The notes under the pieces: model-generated
The model's database searches: none
What the model saw: the letters and a program-made list of their open reading frames with translations, nothing else
What the model was told of the DNA's origin: nothing
Program-made: the position numbers and the translations under genes
In this document: in pieces, positions 8,133 through 16,210 of the stretch
Layout: each line of letters starts with the position of its first letter
Numbering within the stretch: the first letter of the stretch is position 1
Assembly (NCBI GenBank): GCA_027485695.1
Contig: JAIXQO010000003.1
Span: forward strand, 124,001 to 188,000
Length of the DNA stretch: 64,000 bases
From: Pseudomonadota bacterium
Lineage (GTDB): Bacteria; Bdellovibrionota; UBA1018
Direction of reading: 5' to 3'

Positions 8133-8577
8133 AGAACAGGCAGCGCTTGAGGAAATCAGAGATGCGCCCGTTCAATGTGCGGGCAAGGAGCCGGGTGTTT
8201 TCACCGGTCAGTTGCGAACGAGACTCGAGTTTAGCCTGACAACTCAGGTCTCGGCAGAGATGAATTCCCACACTTTTACGATCACTGGCGTCTGCCACGA
8301 GTAGTCCAATTTGGGAGCTTCCTCCCGATGAGTGACACCATTCGCAGTGGCGAGTGACTGGAGTACTGGCGCTATCATTGCGGAATGCAACACCCAAGGT
8401 TTTCTGGCTCTCTGGATCGGTGACGACGAGGTAAGTGCGGTGGCCGGAGCTCTCGCGCCAGGCGAGGTAGTCGCGTACGAAAAGCGGGAATTTGATTCGC
8501 CCGGGGATTTCGAGGGTATCGCGATCAATCGGACGGAAGCACTGTCTGAGTTCGGATTCATTCTCGATTTTAAACAT
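8131..8577 (-). CDS. FusB/FBP-type treble-clef zinc-finger protein
   Basis: The 148-residue product matches the C-terminal zinc-finger domain of FusB-type elongation-factor-G-binding proteins (FBP_C). Visible zinc ligands are HCEWC around residue 80 and the HLCRDLSC group around residue 113, arranged as in this treble-clef fold. FusB binds EF-G and frees ribosomes stalled by fusidic acid; whether this short form binds EF-G is not shown. It is expressed divergently from lexA. An N-terminal helical half of about 60 residues replaces the longer FusB N-domain. Confidence 0.7.
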   Translation of the reverse strand: MFKIENESELRQCFRPIDRDTLEIPGRIKFPLFVRDYLAWRESSGHRTYLVVTDPESQKTLGVAFRNDSASTPVTRHCEWCHSSGGSSQIGLLVADASDRKSVGIHLCRDLSCQAKLESRSQLTGENTRLLARTLNGRISDFLKRCLF

Positions 8578-8685
8578 CTGATAGCAAGTTTAGCAGGTTC
8601 CAAACGGTGTGGCTAATTGCGCCGCAGCGTAATGAGAGTCAAAAATATGATTCGCAAAAAAAACGCATTTTTATCGTTATTTTTT

Positions 8686-8715
8686 TTGACTTACACATCA
8701 CTTACACATCATATT
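8686..8715 (+). promoter_or_regulatory. lexA promoter with tandem 11-bp repeat, likely SOS operator
   Basis: TTGACT (8686-8691) and TCATAT/CATATT (8709-8715) form a promoter with 17-18 bp spacing. The spacer is occupied by two exact head-to-tail copies of CTTACACATCA (8690-8700 and 8701-8711), giving TTAC-N7-TTAC on one helix face. The predicted transcript starts within a base or two of the ATG at 8722. The repeat is a natural candidate for LexA autoregulation. Confidence 0.55.
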
Positions 8716-8721
8716 TTAAAT

Positions 8722-9360
8722 ATGACTTTGGTAAAAAATGGCGTTCGATTCGAACTGACCCCGAAACAAGCCCGGTTCTTGGAGTTCATTCTTCAGTACC
8801 AAGTACGCAACGGATATTCCCCGACCCAAGCTGAGATCGCACAAGCGCTGGGATTCCGCTCTCTGAATTCGGTGCAGAATTACTTGAACATCTTGCGGGA
8901 GAAAGGAGCCCTGGAGAAGGAGCGGGATACCCGTCGCGAGGTCACCGTGAACCATGATCTTTATCAAACACTCGCCCACGTGGTGAAAATCTCGCTCTTG
9001 GGCAAAGTAGCGGCAGGACGACCGATCGAAGCCGTCGAGGATCCTCAGCCGATCGAAGTCCCAAGCTCATTCATCAAACCTGGGTCCCAGTATTTCGCGC
9101 TCGAGGTCCGGGGCGACTCGATGATCGAGGATCATATCTGCGACGGCGACCACATCGTCGTCCGGAGTCAAGAGACTGCCAATAACGGCGATCGCGTTGT
9201 CGCGCTCATCGACAACGAAGCGACACTCAAACGCTACGAACACAAAGGAGGGAAAGTCATTCTGCATCCCGCGAATGCCGCGCTCAGTCCGTTCGAAGTC
9301 GGACCTGATCAATCGTTTCGAATCGCCGGTGTTTATATCGGCCTGATGAGGAGAGCTTAA
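8722..9360 (+). CDS. lexA: LexA repressor
   Basis: The product starting at 8722 is 212 residues, the normal LexA length. The N-terminal winged helix includes FELTPKQARFLEFI and the recognition region PTQAEIAQALGFRSLNSVQNYL. The cleavage site is recognised as Ala-Gly in KVAAGRP, the catalytic Ser in RGDSMIEDHI and the catalytic Lys in NEATLKRY. It represses SOS genes and self-cleaves with RecA-ssDNA. Frames reaching back to 8617 would swallow the promoter, so 8722 is chosen although no Shine-Dalgarno precedes it; the message is probably leaderless. Confidence 0.95.
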   Translation: MTLVKNGVRFELTPKQARFLEFILQYQVRNGYSPTQAEIAQALGFRSLNSVQNYLNILREKGALEKERDTRREVTVNHDLYQTLAHVVKISLLGKVAAGRPIEAVEDPQPIEVPSSFIKPGSQYFALEVRGDSMIEDHICDGDHIVVRSQETANNGDRVVALIDNEATLKRYEHKGGKVILHPANAALSPFEVGPDQSFRIAGVYIGLMRRA

Positions 9361-9849
9361 ATGTTCAAACTATCCAAAGAAGGAATCATCGTCGTATTTC
9401 TGGGGACCTGTGTGTGTTGGTTAGCGAATACGCTCGCTTCGATGCCGCTTGAGAGTGAATCGCACCGACCGTCCGTACTCATCTATGTCGTCAAGGACGA
9501 GTGCGATCTTCAGAGTCGACGGTCCTTAAGGCGCGATGAGTGCGTACTCGCGTCCTATGGAATATCGGACACGAAGATTATTCGGCATGGGAAAAAATTC
9601 GAGGTCGGCATCAATAACTCGATCTACGCCGCATTGACCCATCATCGGTTTCGTTTCGAGAGTTCCTCGCACGCGACGATCGCCGCGCGTATGCTGAGCG
9701 GCACACGGAGGCACATCGTAGCGCTTCACCGAAAAAGTGCTGCCCAAACTGAGCCGCTTTCCGCTCGCTCCGTTATGGTATTGAACGAATTCACTGGCGT
9801 TTATGGGCCATTGTCGAAAGTAAACGAGCGTAGGTCGGTGGTCGATTAG
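9361..9849 (+). CDS. Small membrane-anchored protein encoded directly behind lexA
   Basis: The ATG follows the lexA stop codon with no gap, so the two are almost certainly one transcript. The 162-residue product has one N-terminal membrane span (IIVVFLGTCVCWLANTLAS) that could also be an uncleaved signal peptide; the rest is a basic, soluble domain. It matches no family I know. Co-transcription with lexA makes it a candidate DNA-damage-inducible envelope protein, perhaps like the membrane SOS division inhibitors of other phyla, but that is inference from position alone. It overlaps the convergent gene by 4 bases. Confidence 0.65.
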   Translation: MFKLSKEGIIVVFLGTCVCWLANTLASMPLESESHRPSVLIYVVKDECDLQSRRSLRRDECVLASYGISDTKIIRHGKKFEVGINNSIYAALTHHRFRFESSSHATIAARMLSGTRRHIVALHRKSAAQTEPLSARSVMVLNEFTGVYGPLSKVNERRSVVD

Positions 9850-10679
9850 TCCTGGTCCAAGTCTTGAGATGCGCTTTGGCCACTAACGTTTAGTTCTTTT
9901 CCGTCCTCGTCAAAAAAACGTACGATGATTCGGCGATTTTCTGGATGCTCATCAAAACAAGTAGATTTGGGCGTCGCGAGATGAGTTCCGGCTCGAGCAC
10001 CGGTAGTTTTCAAGATACGTGACGTAGATAGGCCGTCTCGGACGAGTACACGTTCGACCGCTTGCGCGCGTTTTCGGGCAAGACCTCGAGTCCAGGAGCA
10101 TGGAGGGCCTTTGTTATCGATCACCCCCATGAGCGTGATTGAGAGTTTGGAATTCCTATTTAGGTAGTCCTCAAGCCTTCGAATCATTGCAAGTGCCGCT
10201 GACTCATTTTCGAATGCGCTACTCATGCTTTGAAAGCTGAGGTTCATGCTGAAATGTTCGGTCGGTTTCACTTTTTCAAGAGGTGGTGTCTCGATGACAA
10301 CCTGTTGAACAGGTTTAGGCGCTTCGGCCTGTTCTATGATTGGCTCTGGTTTTGGTTTTTGAAGGCGCGCGAGTAACGGGTTTGAAAAACGAGGGGGAAC
10401 GCGAGAGCCTTTGGAGCGGCAAGGGCAGTCCAGCGTCGCTAACCACGCGTGATAGCGTTCTCGTTCGGGCGAGTCTTCTTGGATCAGATCCCAAGAGAAA
10501 GTAGCAGTAGTCGGTGAGGAAGACCCATTGAGATAAATGAAGTCCTGAAACACAGACCAGCAGATGTACCGCGTGAACGTGAGTCCAGCCGGTCGATGAT
10601 AGCCAGCGAGTACGCAGGCATCGTCGGCGAATGCTGGGGCGATGATCGCACTTAAGAGGAGTAGAGCCCAAAATCGCAT
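9846..10679 (-). CDS. Exported protein with OmpA-like peptidoglycan-binding domain
   Basis: A 277-residue protein with a signal peptide ending at AFA-D. Residues about 25-110 form a Cys-containing N-domain of unknown type, followed by a Pro/Glu-rich linker (residues about 108-145) and a C-terminal OmpA-like domain: SFQSMSSAFENESAALAMIRRLEDYL, ITLMGVIDNKG, and ARKRAQAVERVLVRDGL leading to NRRIIVRF. The family binds diaminopimelate of peptidoglycan, so the protein probably sits in the periplasm attached to the wall. The usual GHTD motif is replaced by GVIDNKG. It is convergent with the lexA unit. Confidence 0.75.
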   Translation of the reverse strand: MRFWALLLLSAIIAPAFADDACVLAGYHRPAGLTFTRYICWSVFQDFIYLNGSSSPTTATFSWDLIQEDSPERERYHAWLATLDCPCRSKGSRVPPRFSNPLLARLQKPKPEPIIEQAEAPKPVQQVVIETPPLEKVKPTEHFSMNLSFQSMSSAFENESAALAMIRRLEDYLNRNSKLSITLMGVIDNKGPPCSWTRGLARKRAQAVERVLVRDGLSTSRILKTTGARAGTHLATPKSTCFDEHPENRRIIVRFFDEDGKELNVSGQSASQDLDQD

Positions 10680-10866
10680 AGGGTAGTTATTGAATGAATA
10701 ATATTTAAAAACAAGTCCAAATCGAGGAACGATAACAGTTTTTCAGCAGCGTTTCGAAATTGCTATCTTATTGAAAGAAAGGGTTTTTCTAATGCGGTTT
10801 TGGAGAAATTCCACTTTATAGACTGTCCAACTATTTGATAGGCAGGGGCCCAATTGAGGAGTTCCC

Positions 10867-11412
10867 ATGAAAACGATTTCGCTGACGCTATTTGCTGCCC
10901 TTTTGGTCCAAACCTCCGCTTGGAGCGCGGACTGCCGAGACGTCTTGATTGAGGCTAAAAAAGAAGCACGATTCTCTCGCAGCATCGAAAAGACCCTACA
11001 TACTAAAAAAGGCGTATCAGCAGGAACGGTGACCGCCGTGGCAGCAGGAATCGCAGTCAATGAGACGAGTGCTTCTCCTGGGTTGGTGATCGGCGCATTT
11101 GTTGCCGGAGGATTTGTCCCTGCGGCTGTCATGAGCGGTACTGGGCTCGTGAAAAACATCGGCTATAACAAAATGATTCGTTTGATCGACGAAGCCCAAG
11201 AATTTAAAGCGACGGACGGGAAAATCACCGGCAAAATCTTGAACCGCTTGTTTGACCGTGTCGAGGACACGATTGACTTGCCTGAACTTGCGGCTGCTAT
11301 CGTCGCTGGGAATGAGAGTGGCGCTCTCTGCAATGGCAAACCGATGAAATTTTCTCACGTGGACGATGCGATTCGATCCGGAGCCATTCGTTTCGAGGCG
11401 ATTGAAGAATAG
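10867..11412 (+). CDS. Exported protein with glycine-zipper-like segment
   Basis: GAGGAG lies seven bases before the ATG and the 181-residue product has a signal peptide ending at WSA-D. A Lys/Arg-rich segment follows, then residues about 55-100 are hydrophobic and rich in small residues (GTVTAVAAGIAVN, LVIGAFVAGGFVPAAVMSG), resembling a glycine-zipper membrane hairpin. The C-terminal third is soluble. No known family is recognised. The gene stands alone between the OmpA-like and BON genes. Confidence 0.65.
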   Translation: MKTISLTLFAALLVQTSAWSADCRDVLIEAKKEARFSRSIEKTLHTKKGVSAGTVTAVAAGIAVNETSASPGLVIGAFVAGGFVPAAVMSGTGLVKNIGYNKMIRLIDEAQEFKATDGKITGKILNRLFDRVEDTIDLPELAAAIVAGNESGALCNGKPMKFSHVDDAIRSGAIRFEAIEE

Positions 11413-11501
11413 TCGCTACCTGAGAGTCCCTATTTGAGGGCACGGAGCTTGCTCTATGGGCGGTAGGGGTATTTTCCCCGCCGCCACTGAGGAGGTCCTC
11501 C

Positions 11502-12047
11502 ATGAATAAGCCTACGATCCCTGAGAAATCAGATCGAGACTTTCAACAGAGTTATGACGAAAGCATTCAAGCCTACACGCAGTCCGCAGACGGCGTATCG
11601 GATGACCCGGCTTCTAATGAAGACGCAAATTCAACGTTGAACGTCGATTTTGAGCCTAAGAATTTCTCAAGAAACTTTAAGAAGTTCAGCGTCGATTTTC
11701 ACGACCGTGAAAACGGAGCGCCCGGCATCGACAATGATTTCGGAATCATGCAACGACAACCTCCCGGTCATCCTGCAGAGACCGGTGATGTCTTGGTGAA
11801 TTCGCCAGCAGCCGGAGTGCAGGAACCGAACCTAGAGCTGCGAAGCCGAGTGCTCGAAGCGCTCGTTCACGCGGATGACGTGGATTCCGATGACCTCGAT
11901 GCAGATACCGACGATGGGATCGTGTACCTCAAAGGCTCGGTGCCGGAAACCTGGATGCGAGTCCGCGCGAACGAAGCCGTGGGTACGGTGCTTGGCGTGA
12001 ATCGGATCGTGGATCAGATTCAGGTAAATAATGGGAGCGAGAGCTAG
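11502..12047 (+). CDS. BON-domain protein with disordered N-terminus
   Basis: The 181-residue product has no signal peptide. Residues 1-105 are Asp/Asn/Ser/Gln-rich and probably disordered. Residues about 110-178 form a BON domain: LRSRVLEALVHADDVDSDD, the GIVYLKGSVPE strand pair, and ANEAVGTVLGVNRIVDQIQV. BON domains bind membranes or other macromolecules and are common in stress proteins such as OsmY. A strong AGGAGG precedes the ATG. A cytoplasmic location is suggested by the lack of a signal sequence, which is less usual for BON proteins. Confidence 0.8.
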   Translation: MNKPTIPEKSDRDFQQSYDESIQAYTQSADGVSDDPASNEDANSTLNVDFEPKNFSRNFKKFSVDFHDRENGAPGIDNDFGIMQRQPPGHPAETGDVLVNSPAAGVQEPNLELRSRVLEALVHADDVDSDDLDADTDDGIVYLKGSVPETWMRVRANEAVGTVLGVNRIVDQIQVNNGSES

Positions 12048-12146
12048 GCCCTTTTAGGCATGAAGCGTCCGGTCGATCCACCTTGTATGTCATGTGACCT
12101 TTTGATCTAGTTGACGGAAATCCAGGATCTCCGCATCATTAAATCG

Positions 12147-12737
12147 ATGCAATATAGAATTGCTTGGATGTTCGTTTTGATCGGCTCTCTCGTATCTTGT
12201 ACTCGGGGCAGTTCGAGCCTGAAGCGACTTCAGAACCTCGAGCGAGCCGAAACCGGTTTCGCCATATACCGCAGCGACCAGCCCGAGGCAGCAAACGCTC
12301 AACAGATTTGCGACCTCGGCGTCAGCCGAATTTTCGCTCTGAACGGTCGTGGAACCGAATACGCCGGAGAGCTCGCCAAGAAATGTCCCAGTAGCAAATT
12401 GGTCTACGATCAAACCCAGGAGCCCAGTATTGCGGTTACGTCAGAATTTCTGAAGTTATTTGATGAACAAGTGGCGGTCGCCAAGTCAAACCACCAAACC
12501 ATCTTGTTTCACTGCACCTGCGGATGTCATCGGACAGGTAGGCTTGCGGCCTACTATCGAATGAAATACCAGGGATGGACTCCCGAAGCTGCCATCGCTG
12601 AGATGCAAAAGATCGGCGATGAGATGGATGCGCACCCGTATCTGAACGGACAAGTCCTGGCACTCTACGATTATATTCAGGGGCGTGCTTGCACTCAGTC
12701 GGCGGATAAGTGTGTTCAAGGGACAATAACGAAATAG
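12147..12737 (+). CDS. Lipoprotein tyrosine/dual-specificity phosphatase
   Basis: Starting at ATG 12147, the protein has a lipoprotein signal with lipobox LVSC (Cys18); an upstream TTG frame is rejected. The catalytic loop HCTCGCHRTG gives the CX5R motif, with Cys123 as nucleophile and Arg129 binding phosphate. The general-acid Asp may be D88 in VYDQTQ. The flanking segments (AIYRSDQPEAANAQQICDLGVSRI) match dual-specificity phosphatases of the DSP/PTP-like kind. It should dephosphorylate a phosphoprotein, inositol phosphate or lipid in the periplasm. Two extra Cys in the loop could give redox control. Confidence 0.8.
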   Translation: MQYRIAWMFVLIGSLVSCTRGSSSLKRLQNLERAETGFAIYRSDQPEAANAQQICDLGVSRIFALNGRGTEYAGELAKKCPSSKLVYDQTQEPSIAVTSEFLKLFDEQVAVAKSNHQTILFHCTCGCHRTGRLAAYYRMKYQGWTPEAAIAEMQKIGDEMDAHPYLNGQVLALYDYIQGRACTQSADKCVQGTITK

Positions 12738-12740
12738 TAC

Positions 12741-13148
12741 TTATCTGCCCGTTTTAGAGAAGACCGAGACGAACGAGCGGTCTCGCTTGAAGAAGCAAAT
12801 GGCTGTTTCTTTGGATTCACTTTTTTCAGAGATGTTTACCAAGACAGGTACACCACCGAGTTTACTACACCGAGCGTGATAGGGATTTGACTTTGCGATA
12901 CCCGACATTGGTAAACCTTTAGGTGCGCTTTGATATGCTCTCAAAGCGTCGCAATCGGATCGTTTTCGGCAGTTTTCGCTGATGATCGGATAGTCATTGA
13001 GCCCACTGCAAATGGCGTCTTTCCAATACACGACTTTTCCGTTTTCCAGATGCGTCAGTTTGGAGTTAGAATTTTTGCAAAGTGGAAGTTCCGAGGCTCC
13101 TACGCTTGATACCAGTAAGATACTAAGACTTAAAGCCAGTGACTTCAT
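12741..13148 (-). CDS. Small exported Cys-rich protein, DUF333-like C-terminal segment
   Basis: The ATG at 13148 has GAGGTG upstream and starts a signal peptide (MKSLALSLSILLVSSVGASE); the longer frame to 13262 is not used. The product is 135 residues with seven Cys after processing. Its C-terminal part, ARCSKLGGVPVLV with AICFFKRD following, resembles the DUF333 pattern (Cys, Gly-Gly, then CxF). The start lies inside the last 26 bases of the papain-like protease gene on the same strand, so the two are translationally linked. A role as partner or inhibitor of the protease is only a guess. Confidence 0.65.
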   Translation of the reverse strand: MKSLALSLSILLVSSVGASELPLCKNSNSKLTHLENGKVVYWKDAICSGLNDYPIISENCRKRSDCDALRAYQSAPKGLPMSGIAKSNPYHARCSKLGGVPVLVNISEKSESKETAICFFKRDRSFVSVFSKTGR

Positions 13149-14433
13149 AAGCACCTCGTTTAAGGGCAGATTTTTCGATGATGAAATTTCCGTCGGCATC
13201 GCAGCCGAACGGCGCTCTCGTGTTAGCGTCGGTACCCGTTGTGACAAAGTCCTCTCGCGCACGTTGACAAGCGCCAGCGCCCCACGAGTTTCTCAAAATA
13301 TAGTGAGGACGTCCGCACACCGTTCCTGCGCCTACGATCGAGACGGAATGCCAATCGTCGTTTCTAGGAGTTCCGGCATAATCACCGAAAATGGCAGCGT
13401 GAAGGTTCACAACTGCGGTTCCTTTTGCGTCCAAAAGTTGATCCAAAGTTTCGAAAAGAGCGTCGTTGCCTTTTACTGGATAGGACGGGTCTTCAACGAT
13501 GAAATGCACGGTTTCGGGCATTGTAGTGTTTTTTTGCGGACAAGCAGCTTCCAATAGTGCGAGGAGCGGATTGAGCCGTGCGTTCTCGTCACGCTTCATG
13601 AGTTGCTGAACACGAGCTAGGTCGGTGTTGGTGAAGCCAGGGAATACGTCCTTGATTAAACTCAGATCTAAACATCGATCGAGGTTATCTTTAGGGTCTC
13701 CATTGCCAAGTAGTAATGCTAAAATTTCTTTGAAATTTTTTGGCATCGTGGAAGTAGACGCTAGATTCTTGGTCTCGATTTTCTTTCGTAAGCCTTGATC
13801 GCGGGAGGCGACTTCGGATTCCAGGCAGTAGTTTTTTCTCAAAATATCCAGCGCTTGAGCGGTTTGCCCACCCTCTCCGTATTTAACTTCGACTTTTAAG
13901 TTTCCGTCGACGAAAACGGGGCTGTCTTTTTTTAATTGTAAAAGCCAATCTTCGTTTGTTTTTAAGTCTTTGAGATTTTTCTCGACTTCGACTCCTGCGG
14001 CGATCCTTTTTTTGATTTTCTCAATTTCTCCCAAAGTGACTTGGATGCTGTACGAGTTTGTTTGTACATAGTCGCGCGTTGACTTAATTTTCTCTTGGAT
14101 TTCGTTCGACTGCACCTGGATGTCCACCGCGAGCGAAGACAGTACGTTTTCTTTTTTCTTAGAGGTGGCGATCATCCCATTTTTCTTGAGGTAGTGTTCA
14201 TACATATCAGTCGCCGCGTAGGCGTAACAACTGCCGACGCTATCTTGGTCGCGAGTTGGCCCCATCGAAGCACGCTCGTCGGACGTCCATTTTGCTTCTT
14301 TGGCGGTGATGCCGATCGACATACTTAGATAGTTTTTTCGAAGGCAAGACGCGATGTCACTTGAGGCACCTTGAACTTGCGCGTTCGCGCTCAGAGGGAT
14401 GACTGCCGCTACAATGAAATAGATCGTGTTCAC
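13123..14433 (-). CDS. Exported papain-like (C1A) cysteine protease with large insertion
   Basis: The 436-residue product (GTG start) has a signal peptide ending at ANA-Q. The papain active site is complete: RDQDSVGSCYAYAA holds the oxyanion Gln63 and Cys69, DWHSVSIVGAG holds His362 and YILRNSWGAG holds Asn382. In papain these are about 135 residues apart; here about 290, because residues about 90-320 form an inserted, largely helical, Lys/Glu-rich region. There is no usual propeptide, so the insertion may regulate activity or bind targets. It should act in the periplasm or outside the cell. The next gene overlaps its 3' end. Confidence 0.85.
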   Translation of the reverse strand: MNTIYFIVAAVIPLSANAQVQGASSDIASCLRKNYLSMSIGITAKEAKWTSDERASMGPTRDQDSVGSCYAYAATDMYEHYLKKNGMIATSKKKENVLSSLAVDIQVQSNEIQEKIKSTRDYVQTNSYSIQVTLGEIEKIKKRIAAGVEVEKNLKDLKTNEDWLLQLKKDSPVFVDGNLKVEVKYGEGGQTAQALDILRKNYCLESEVASRDQGLRKKIETKNLASTSTMPKNFKEILALLLGNGDPKDNLDRCLDLSLIKDVFPGFTNTDLARVQQLMKRDENARLNPLLALLEAACPQKNTTMPETVHFIVEDPSYPVKGNDALFETLDQLLDAKGTAVVNLHAAIFGDYAGTPRNDDWHSVSIVGAGTVCGRPHYILRNSWGAGACQRAREDFVTTGTDANTRAPFGCDADGNFIIEKSALKRGAYEVTGFKS

Positions 14434-14826
14434 TTAAAAAGTATGACTCGGTCCTCGGACTGAGGCGATTTTTTTTGAGGGATGGCAGTTGAGTCAAGGG
14501 GGTGACGGGGCAGGGATCGGGGCGGAGGGTGAACCGTGCAAGCTGTCCGGAGTTGGCTTTTTGGTGTCTCGCGGAGTTCAAGCGCAAGTCAACTCCTCGC
14601 GCTTTGGGTGCCGGTAGAAAGCCTACTGATGGCTACTTTGGGGGACAGAAGGGGTTTTAAAGGACCTGGCGAGATCAGCCCACCAGCTGGGTTCAGTGCC
14701 CTCATCTCGGCTACTATTTCTAAGACAAGCGGAACCGAACTATCCGAAGATACCGCTGGAAAATAAATGCACCACATTGTAACTGTGCGCGAGTCTTAGA
14801 CGCCCATTTAACTTACCGAGGTTCGC
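14434..14826. other. Intergenic region, no convincing gene
   Basis: This 393-bp gap separates the divergent protease and YceI operons. It holds a short hairpin (14447-14454 with 14457-14464) followed by eight T (14469-14476) on the plus strand, which could end an antisense or leader RNA. Two overlapping open frames of 62 and 76 codons lack ribosome-binding sites and protein-like composition. Confidence 0.4.
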
Positions 14827-15459
14827 ATGATCAATTTTCAGCTTTTGGCAGCCGCCTTTGTTTTCAGTTCCGCGGCCTTTTCAGCTCAAGCAGCAACCTA
14901 TATTCCGACGAATACCGGAGGCATCACCGGGCTTTCTTTCTCGATCGCTTATACAGCGGGTGTTCATCAAGGGATTGCGAATGATGTCAAAGGAGAACTG
15001 GAAATCGATCCGGTTCGATTGGAAATCAGCGGCGGCGAAATCCGCTTCCCAATCGAAGCGCTCAATTCCGGAAATGCGAAGCGGGATTGCCACATCCTCG
15101 AGTCCGTTGGCCTCGACTATAGACAGTCGAACTATCCGAATGAACACGTCTGTCTGCCAAACAATACGATGCCGACTTCGGGTCCGAACTCGGTGGTCTA
15201 TCCCGAGATTAAATTCCTCTTTCGCGGATTGAATGCTGGGAACATTACGGGAGTTTTTTCGATGCATGGCGTGGACCGTGAAATCATCGTTCCAGTCACC
15301 GTTTCCGATGCAGGTGGTGGCAAGCTGCGGGTCACCTCCAAGTTCAGCTTGAGCCTGCAAGCGTTTGACGTAACCGTGAAGAAATTCCTCTTCGTCACGG
15401 TAGTCGATGAATTGAAAGTGGATGTCGATCTAGTCTTAGCTCCAAAAATTCCAAACTAG
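14827..15459 (+). CDS. YceI-family periplasmic lipid-binding protein (first copy)
   Basis: The 210-residue product has a signal peptide ending at AQA-A and a beta-rich body typical of the YceI lipocalin-like fold: FSIAYTAGVHQGIANDVKGELEI, a central RDCHILESVGLDY segment, IKFLFRGL and VFSMHGVDREIIVPVTV. YceI proteins bind long isoprenoids such as polyprenols or quinones. It opens a four-gene operon with haem proteins. A Cys pair (RDCH, EHVC) is unusual for the family and may be a disulphide. GAGG precedes the ATG. Confidence 0.85.
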   Translation: MINFQLLAAAFVFSSAAFSAQAATYIPTNTGGITGLSFSIAYTAGVHQGIANDVKGELEIDPVRLEISGGEIRFPIEALNSGNAKRDCHILESVGLDYRQSNYPNEHVCLPNNTMPTSGPNSVVYPEIKFLFRGLNAGNITGVFSMHGVDREIIVPVTVSDAGGGKLRVTSKFSLSLQAFDVTVKKFLFVTVVDELKVDVDLVLAPKIPN

Positions 15460-15469
15460 TTGAACACAA

Positions 15470-16210
15470 ATGCGTCTCACTTTTTCAAAATGGGCGACTC
15501 TGCAATGTGCGATCTTTATCGTTGGGGCGCTTGCGCTCGGAATGGTATCGGCTTGTAACTTCCGGTACGAGAAGGATTCTGGTGCCAAAGGCGGCGACAG
15601 CACTTTTGCTCAGGTTGAATCCGTCGGTTTTGATCGAGTGAACGCCGAGATATTTCTTCCAAAGTGCGCGAGTTGCCACGCTCAGAAAGAACCGATTCTC
15701 AATTCATACGAAACGATTGTCGCGAATCTTCGTAATATTGAAGATTCGGTTCTGGTGAAAAAGAGTATGCCAAAGCGAGAACCGTTGGCCGAGAATCTCC
15801 AGGCATTGCTTCGGAGTTGGATTGCCGACGGCGCCCCTCGCGAAGTAGGTCAATCGAAGTTACCCGTTGTTCCTGAAGAAACCGCCATCCCTCGACCGTA
15901 CACATTCGCAAGTCTAAAGAAAGACGTCCTTGCTAGGAATTGTAACGGTTGTCACTTCGTAGGAAACGCGGACGGAATTACAGAGCTTGAGACTTTTGAA
16001 AGCACTTATTCGGTCAAAGAATTCATCTTGCCGTTGGTGATGGGTTTCGATGGTAAGGAGGCCGTGCCTGATGAGGTGCGTATGCCTCCGCTCACAGCAC
16101 CTCAACCGTCCGAAGGTGAAAAGCTCAGACTACTACTTTGGTTCCAAGACGGGAATTTGGACACGGTGGCGCCGGCCGCCCCATCTGAATCATCTGGAGA
16201 AAAAAAATGA
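15470..16210 (+). CDS. Di-haem cytochrome c lipoprotein
   Basis: The 246-residue product has a lipoprotein signal with lipobox VSAC (Cys29). Two c-type haem motifs are present: CASCH (66-70) and CNGCH (158-162). The stretch between them and the MPPL/MPKRE methionines look like two cytochrome domains of the type found in DUF-annotated planctomycete cytochromes, where Met can be the distal ligand. It should be a membrane-anchored periplasmic electron carrier. It starts 10 bases after the first YceI gene and overlaps the second by ATGA. Confidence 0.85.
   Translation: MRLTFSKWATLQCAIFIVGALALGMVSACNFRYEKDSGAKGGDSTFAQVESVGFDRVNAEIFLPKCASCHAQKEPILNSYETIVANLRNIEDSVLVKKSMPKREPLAENLQALLRSWIADGAPREVGQSKLPVVPEETAIPRPYTFASLKKDVLARNCNGCHFVGNADGITELETFESTYSVKEFILPLVMGFDGKEAVPDEVRMPPLTAPQPSEGEKLRLLLWFQDGNLDTVAPAAPSESSGEKK

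Noticed and set aside
8617..8721. Longer lexA start at 8617
   Set aside because: The extra residues would cover the promoter and are not LexA-like; family length fits 8722.
11491..11501. GGAGGTCCTCC palindrome before the BON-domain gene
   Set aside because: It contains the ribosome-binding site; its centre is too short to fold on itself, and a chance palindrome is the simpler reading.
12111..12146. TTG start upstream of the phosphatase lipoprotein
   Set aside because: The ATG at 12147 gives a proper lipoprotein signal; the TTG form would bury it behind a polar stretch.
14536..14777. Overlapping 76- and 62-codon frames on opposite strands
   Set aside because: Neither has a ribosome-binding site or recognisable composition; both lie in the gap between divergent operons.
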